Positions 5,860-9,764 of a DNA stretch of 9,764 bases are shown here, in pieces; position 1 is the stretch's first letter, and each line of letters begins with the position of its first letter. The notes below the pieces were generated by a model. It worked only from the letters and a program-made list of their open reading frames with translations. It was not told where the DNA came from and searched no databases. The position numbers and the translations under genes were made by a program. This DNA is from Paracoccaceae bacterium (lineage in GTDB: Bacteria; Pseudomonadota; Alphaproteobacteria; Rhodobacterales; Rhodobacteraceae): the NCBI GenBank assembly GCA_026982275.1, contig JALSHK010000446.1:1-9764 (forward strand), in the 5' to 3' direction.

Positions 5860-6711
5860 ATGAAGAAAATAACCCTAAGTGCAACCATAGTTGCGAGTGT
5901 GGCGCTGTTTTCCGGCGCGGCCAATGCGCAGGTGGATCTGGATGCGGTCCTTACCGTGGAGGGCATGACGATTGTCACCCGCGCACCTGCCCCTGATTTC
6001 CTTGACATTGACGAGGTGATTTCGGGCTGGGTGTATCGGGCCAGCGAAACCCAGGCGCTCCAGATGGACGATTTCGAGAATCCGGGCATGATCTTTGTGG
6101 ATCAGGCTATGGATGACTGGAACACTGTTGACGGCACCGAAGGCAAATCCTGTGCGAGCTGCCACCTTGGCGGTCCGGAAGAGTTTGCCGGATTGCGCGC
6201 CGAGCTTCCCCGCTGGAACGAGGCCGAGGGCAGAATGTTCAACCTGGAGGATTATATTAATTATAGCCGGGTGAATTACATGGGGGCCGAGCCTTTGAAA
6301 TGGGCGAAGCCGCGCATGGATGCCATGGTGGCCTTGATCAGCCTGCAATCGCGCGGGATGCCGATCAATGTTGCCATAGATGGTCCGGTTGCCGATATCT
6401 GGGCGCAAGGCGAAGAGCTTTACTACACCCGTGTTGGCCAGCTGGATATGGCCTGCGCCAATTGCCATGAAGACAATTATGGCACTATGATCCGCGCAGA
6501 CCGGCTTTCGCAGGGCCAGTCCAACGGCTTCCCGACCTACCGCCTGAAAAATGCCAAGCTGAATTCCATTCAGGCGCGCTTCAAAGGTTGCATGCGCAAC
6601 ATTCGGGCCGAGCCTTATGAGATCGGCTCTGACGAGTTCCGCGCGCTGGAGCTTTATGTAGCCTCTCGCGGCAACGGGCTTGCGGTCGAAGGGCCTTCGG
6701 TTCGAAACTAG
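5860..6711 (+). CDS. soxA: SoxA, diheme cytochrome c, L-cysteine S-thiosulfotransferase subunit
   Basis: 283-residue catalytic subunit of SoxAX, which joins thiosulfate to the SoxY cysteine. The signal peptide is about 1-23 (ending AANA). Two heme sites are present: SCASCHLG (Cys98, Cys101, His102) and ACANCHED (Cys199, Cys202, His203). The active-site cysteine, which carries a persulfide and ligates the catalytic heme, is Cys244 in RFKGCMRNIRAEPY. Length and both-heme architecture match the Paracoccus/Rhodovulum type; several other lineages lack the first heme. The ribosome site GGGGAGG (5844-5850) is strong. A long antisense open frame (5875-6795, minus) covers the gene but is a codon-usage shadow. 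Downstream lies a 99-base hairpin-rich gap before soxB. Confidence 0.97.
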   Translation: MKKITLSATIVASVALFSGAANAQVDLDAVLTVEGMTIVTRAPAPDFLDIDEVISGWVYRASETQALQMDDFENPGMIFVDQAMDDWNTVDGTEGKSCASCHLGGPEEFAGLRAELPRWNEAEGRMFNLEDYINYSRVNYMGAEPLKWAKPRMDAMVALISLQSRGMPINVAIDGPVADIWAQGEELYYTRVGQLDMACANCHEDNYGTMIRADRLSQGQSNGFPTYRLKNAKLNSIQARFKGCMRNIRAEPYEIGSDEFRALELYVASRGNGLAVEGPSVRN

Positions 6712-6716
6712 CATTG

Positions 6717-6741
6717 ATGCGTTCCCCTTTGGGGGGCGCAT
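6717..6741 (+). repeat. Intercistronic hairpin downstream of soxA
   Basis: A strong stem-loop lies six bases after the soxA stop: an 11-base arm starting ATGCG and ending CCCC (6717-6727), loop TTT, and an arm starting GGGG and ending CGCAT (6731-6741). Nine Watson-Crick pairs and two G-U pairs form in RNA. No T tract follows, so it is not a standard intrinsic terminator. A role in protecting the upstream soxXYZA message or setting the soxA:soxB ratio is inference. Confidence 0.6.
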
Positions 6742-6765
6742 TGCCTGCGGGGCCGATGCTGGCCT

Positions 6766-6779
6766 GCCTGCCGGCAGGC
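6766..6779 (+). repeat. Perfect 14-bp palindrome upstream of soxB
   Basis: GCCTGCCGGCAGGC is a perfect dyad followed shortly by TTGCTTTT. The half-site GCCTGC also occurs at 6743-6748 and 6762-6767, so alternative pairings with GCAGGC at 6774-6779 are possible. As RNA it could form a short stem with a weak U tract, giving partial attenuation before soxB, or it could bind a protein as DNA. It lies 31 bases before the soxB ATG. The function is unknown. Confidence 0.45.
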
Positions 6780-6810
6780 TTGCTTTTCCCCCCAATATTC
6801 GGAGTTAGAC

Positions 6811-8511
6811 ATGATTTCACGTCGCGATTTTCTGCAAGCGTCGGTCGCTGCATCGGCAATTTATGGTGCGTCCGGCATCGGTAACTGGTCCCGGCTAGCC
6901 GCCCAGCAGGCACTGACGCAGGATCAATTACTGGATTTTGACAAAGTCGGAAACGTGACGCTGATCCATATCACCGATATCCATGCCCAGCTCAAGCCGA
7001 TCTATTTTCGCGAACCCGAAGTGAATATCGGCGTGGGCGATGCCACCGGCCTGCCGCCCCATGTGACCGGTCAGGATTTCCTTGATCTGTTCAATATGGA
7101 GCCGGGCACGCCCGAAGCCTATGCGCTGACCTATAAGGATTTCAGCGCGTTGGCCAAGGGTTACGGCAAGATGGGCGGGCTGGACCGTTGCGCCACCGTG
7201 ATCAATTCCATCCGGGCCGACCGCCCCGATGCGCTGCTGCTTGATGGTGGTGATACATGGCAAGGCTCGATGACCGCGCAAATGACCCAGGGTCAGGATA
7301 TGGTCAATGTGATGAATGCGCTCAAGCCCGATGCCATGACCTTCCACTGGGAATTCACCCTTGGCTCCGAGCGGGTGCGCGAAATCGTAGACGGGCTGGC
7401 CTTTCCCGGGCTGGGGCAAAATATCTTTGACAAGGAATGGGAAGAGCCTTCAGAGGATTTCAAGCCCTACGAGTTTTACGAGCGCGGCGGGGTAAAGATC
7501 GCCGTGATCGGGCAAGCATTCCCTTATATGCCGATCGCCAATCCGGGCTGGATGTTCCCTGAATATTCCTTTGGTATCCGTGATGGCCACATGCAGGAAA
7601 TGGTTGATGAAGTGCGCGCCAAGGGGGCCGAGCTGGTGGTTTGCCTTTCCCATAACGGCTTTGATGTGGACCGCTCGATGGCCTCGCGGGTGAGCGGCAT
7701 TGATGTGATCCTGACGGGCCACACCCATGACGCGCTACCCGAGCCGGTAATGGTGGGCAAGACCATGCTGATCGCTTCCGGCTCCAACGGCAAATTCGTC
7801 ACCCGCCTTGATCTGGATGTGCGCGATGGCATGATCATGGGTTTCTCTCATAAGCTCATTCCGGTTTTCTCGGATGTGATCGAGCCGGATGCCGAGGTTG
7901 CGGCCCTGATCGACGAGCAGCGCGCCCCCTACGAGGCGCAGCTTTCAGAGGTGCTGGGCACCACCGATAGCGAGCTATACCGGCGCGGCAATTTTAACGG
8001 CACATGGGATGATCTGATTTGCGATGCGCTGATCTCCGAGCGCGATGCCGATATCGCCCTTAGCCCCGGATTCCGCTGGGGGCCAAGCCTGATACCGGGC
8101 AGCGATATCACCCGCGAGGATCTGTTCAATTGCACGGGCATGAGTTACCCCAATACCTATCGCAGTGAAATGACTGGCGAAACCATCAAGCTGATCCTCG
8201 AAGATGTGGCCGATAATCTGTTTAACCCCGATCCCTATTATCAGCAGGGTGGCGATATGGTGCGCGTGGGTGGCATGGGCTATCATATCGATATCGGCAA
8301 GAAACAGGGCGAGCGCCTGACCAATATGACATTGCTGAAAACCGGAGAGAAAATCGAAGCGGATAAAACCTATGTTGTGTCGGGCTGGGCCTCGGTGGCC
8401 GAAGGTGGCGCGCCCGGAGATCCGATCTGGGATGTGGTGGAAAGCCATATCAAAAAGCAGGGGACCATCCAGCTTGAACCAAATAACAGCGTGGTTGTCA
8501 CCGGCGCCTGA
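6811..8511 (+). CDS. soxB: SoxB, dimanganese thiosulfohydrolase
   Basis: 566-residue periplasmic enzyme that hydrolyses sulfate from SoxY-bound S-thiosulfonate. A Tat signal is at the start (SRRDFLQASVAASAIYG, 3-19). The N-terminal metallophosphatase domain carries the expected metal ligands: Asp56 and His58 (DIHAQL), Asp148 (GGDTWQGS), His179 (FHWEFT, in place of the GNHE of 5'-nucleotidases), His281 (SHNGFD), and His304 and His306 (GHTHD). The 5'-nucleotidase C-terminal domain spans about 375-560. The HWEFT form and the PxYF and MGGLDR segments distinguish SoxB from generic 5'-nucleotidases, and the length is normal. GGAG at 6801-6804 lies six bases before the ATG. It is the last gene of the sox run here: an intrinsic terminator follows and soxC is absent. 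Confidence 0.97.
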   Translation: MISRRDFLQASVAASAIYGASGIGNWSRLAAQQALTQDQLLDFDKVGNVTLIHITDIHAQLKPIYFREPEVNIGVGDATGLPPHVTGQDFLDLFNMEPGTPEAYALTYKDFSALAKGYGKMGGLDRCATVINSIRADRPDALLLDGGDTWQGSMTAQMTQGQDMVNVMNALKPDAMTFHWEFTLGSERVREIVDGLAFPGLGQNIFDKEWEEPSEDFKPYEFYERGGVKIAVIGQAFPYMPIANPGWMFPEYSFGIRDGHMQEMVDEVRAKGAELVVCLSHNGFDVDRSMASRVSGIDVILTGHTHDALPEPVMVGKTMLIASGSNGKFVTRLDLDVRDGMIMGFSHKLIPVFSDVIEPDAEVAALIDEQRAPYEAQLSEVLGTTDSELYRRGNFNGTWDDLICDALISERDADIALSPGFRWGPSLIPGSDITREDLFNCTGMSYPNTYRSEMTGETIKLILEDVADNLFNPDPYYQQGGDMVRVGGMGYHIDIGKKQGERLTNMTLLKTGEKIEADKTYVVSGWASVAEGGAPGDPIWDVVESHIKKQGTIQLEPNNSVVVTGA

Positions 8512-8534
8512 TGCTTGAAAGCCTATAGATTATC

Positions 8535-8569
8535 AAAGGGAGCGCCGAATGCGCTCCTTTTCGGTTTTT
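8535..8569 (+). terminator. Rho-independent terminator after soxB
   Basis: The stem is AAAGGGAGCGC (8535-8545), loop CGAAT, GCGCTCC and TTTT (8551-8561), pairing along 11 positions with one G-U, followed by CGG and a run of five T (8565-8569). It lies 23 bases after the soxB stop and cleanly ends the sox transcript before hflK. Confidence 0.88.
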
Positions 8570-8593
8570 ATCACCAGGAGGTGATGCAAAGCC

Positions 8594-8622
8594 TTGACAA
8601 ATTGGCTGTGAATGAACAATTC
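8594..8622 (+). promoter_or_regulatory. Possible hflK promoter
   Basis: A perfect -35 TTGACA (8594-8599, in CTTGACA) lies between the terminator and hflK. The -10 is weak: with a 17-base spacer it would be CAATTC (8617-8622). The terminator upstream makes a separate promoter necessary. The ribosome site AAAGGA (8646-8651) lies ten bases before the hflK ATG. Confidence 0.35.
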
Positions 8623-8661
8623 CAGATGCAATAGTAACCTTTTTCAAAGGATAGATGGCCT

Positions 8662-9764
8662 ATGCCTAATAACAGCAATTCCGGTGGCCCATGGGGCGGT
8701 GGCGGTGGAAACCGTGGCGATGATGACCGCAATCAGGGCCAGCGCCCTCCCAACCGTGGACCACAACCGGTGCCCGATATCGACGAGCTGATGCGCAAAG
8801 GGCAGGAGAAGCTCAAAAGCATCATGGGCGGTGGAGATGGCGGCGGTGGAGATGGCGGCGGTGATGGCGGCTCTCTTGGCAAGGGTGGCTATTTGCTGAT
8901 CGCGCTGGCAGCGGCGGGCTTTTGGGCCTTTAATTCTTTTTATACCGTGAAGCCGGAAGAAAAATCGGTGGAGTTGTTTCTGGGCGAGTATTACAAAACC
9001 GGCAGTTCGGGGCTGAACTTTGCGCCCTGGCCGCTGGTGAGGGCCGAAATTATCGGCGTAACCCGCGAGAACACAGAGGATATCGGCGTTGGCGGTGTGG
9101 GTGGCCGGGCCTCTGAAGGCCTGATGCTGACGGGCGACGAGAACATCGTGGATATCGATTTTCAGGTAGTCTGGAATATTACCGATCCGGCGCAATATCT
9201 GTTTAACCTGCAAAACCCGAAAGAAACCATTCGTGCAGTATCGGAATCCGCGATGCGCGAAGTGGTCGGGCGCTCCAATCTGGCTCCGATCCTGAACCGT
9301 GATCGCGAGGCGATCTCCCAAGAGGTGCGCGAGTTGATCCAGTCTACACTGGATAGCTATGATAGTGGCGTGAATATCGTCCGGCTCAACTTTGACAAGG
9401 CGGATCCGCCGCGTCAGGTCATTGATGCTTTCCGCGATGTTCAGGCAGCGGAGCAGGAGCGAGATACGCTCGAAAAACGCGCAGATGCCTATGCCAACCA
9501 GGCCTTGGCCGAGGCGCGTGGCCAGGCCGCACAGCTTTTGCAGGAAGCCGAAGGCTATCGCGCACAGGTAGTAAATGTGGCCGATGGTGAAGCCAGCCGT
9601 TTTGTTGCGGTTTATGACGAATATGCCAAAGCGCCGGAAGTAACCCGGCAGCGGCTGTATCTTGAAACCATGGAGCGCGTGCTCGGGGATATTGATAAAA
9701 TTATCATTGACGAATCTTCCGGCGGGCAGGGCGTTGTGCCATATCTGCCGCTGAATGAAATACG
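8662..9764 (+). CDS. hflK: HflK, SPFH/band-7 membrane protein, FtsH modulator (3' truncated by window)
   Basis: The first 367 codons are visible and the frame is still open at the window end. HflK with HflC forms a large inner-membrane cage around the FtsH protease and modulates it. Order of features: a Gly/Asn/Asp-rich cytoplasmic N-terminus (1-75), one transmembrane segment (about 76-94, YLLIALAAAGFWAFNSFYTV), the SPFH/band-7 domain (about 95-260, with FNLQNPKETIRAVSESAMRE), and a helical coiled-coil stretch rich in Ala/Glu/Arg (about 270-325). The motif VYDEYAKAPEVTRQRLYLETME is typical of HflK. The ATG at 8662 is chosen; the ATG at 8655 is in another frame and stops after four codons. hflC would be expected just downstream, outside the window. 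This housekeeping gene marks the right border of the sox island. Confidence 0.95.
   Translation, partial: MPNNSNSGGPWGGGGGNRGDDDRNQGQRPPNRGPQPVPDIDELMRKGQEKLKSIMGGGDGGGGDGGGDGGSLGKGGYLLIALAAAGFWAFNSFYTVKPEEKSVELFLGEYYKTGSSGLNFAPWPLVRAEIIGVTRENTEDIGVGGVGGRASEGLMLTGDENIVDIDFQVVWNITDPAQYLFNLQNPKETIRAVSESAMREVVGRSNLAPILNRDREAISQEVRELIQSTLDSYDSGVNIVRLNFDKADPPRQVIDAFRDVQAAEQERDTLEKRADAYANQALAEARGQAAQLLQEAEGYRAQVVNVADGEASRFVAVYDEYAKAPEVTRQRLYLETMERVLGDIDKIIIDESSGGQGVVPYLPLNEI
8830..8871 (+). repeat. 15-bp tandem repeat coding Gly-rich linker in hflK
   Basis: The unit GGTGGAGATGGCGGC occurs twice exactly (8830-8844 and 8845-8859), then once lacking the GGA codon (8860-8871). It encodes GGDGG, GGDGG and GDGG at residues 57-70, just before the transmembrane segment. 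Copy number may vary among strains by slippage without breaking the frame. Confidence 0.8.

Noticed and set aside
6717..6741. Hairpin after soxA as an intrinsic terminator
   Set aside because: No T tract follows the stem, and soxB downstream has no evident promoter of its own, so full termination is unlikely.
5875..6795. 306-codon open frame on the minus strand over soxA
   Set aside because: Lies wholly opposite a certain diheme cytochrome gene, has no recognisable domain or ribosome site, and is explained by codon bias on the other strand.
8644..9321. 225-codon open frame on the minus strand over hflK
   Set aside because: Antisense to clear HflK coding sequence; composition is that of a shadow frame.
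1..9764. tRNA, rRNA, CRISPR, insertion sequence or prophage signs, or an FNR-type TTGAT-N4-ATCAA box
   Set aside because: None was found by eye; repeats present are short dyads and one coding tandem repeat.

Overview
The window carries a thiosulfate-oxidation (sox) gene cluster of the Paracoccus/Rhodobacter type. Gene order, twin-arginine signals on SoxY and SoxB, diheme SoxA, the UMF1-type transporter end and the HflK form all point to an alphaproteobacterium, most likely Rhodobacterales (Roseobacter-like). I cannot name a species from sequence alone.

Layout. (1) 1-2221, plus strand: the C-terminal part of a UMF1-type MFS transporter, a MepA murein endopeptidase and an exported phytase-like esterase. 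Each joint is a 4-base ATGA stop/start overlap, so the three look like one translationally coupled operon unrelated to sulfur. (2) 2242-2987, minus strand: soxS then soxR, also joined by an ATGA overlap and converging on the phytase-like gene. (3) 3064-4403, plus strand: soxV and soxW, divergent from soxSR. (4) 4574-8511, plus strand: soxX, soxY, soxZ, soxA, soxB, closed by a strong intrinsic terminator at 8535-8569. (5) 8662 to the window end: hflK, cut off by the window. No gap without a gene exceeds 170 bases.

How it works. SoxR is an ArsR repressor with Cys42 and Cys108, the pair expected of persulfide-sensing members. It probably controls the soxS/soxV and soxW/soxX intergenic regions, which share a 9-base element placed the same distance after a -35-like hexamer. 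SoxV (CcdA-like) carries electrons across the membrane to two exported thioredoxin-fold proteins, SoxS (CPYC) and SoxW (CIYC), which keep the periplasmic Sox proteins reduced. SoxAX couples thiosulfate to the C-terminal Cys of SoxY in SoxYZ, and SoxB hydrolyses off sulfate.

The most notable feature is an absence. soxCD (sulfane dehydrogenase), which follows soxB in the classical Paracoccus cluster, is not here: the terminator and hflK come directly after soxB. Other points of interest are an extra cysteine in SoxY, hairpins between soxA and soxB, a palindrome-rich soxX leader, and an exact 15-bp tandem repeat in hflK. I see no undescribed system, RNA gene, mobile element or CRISPR array.
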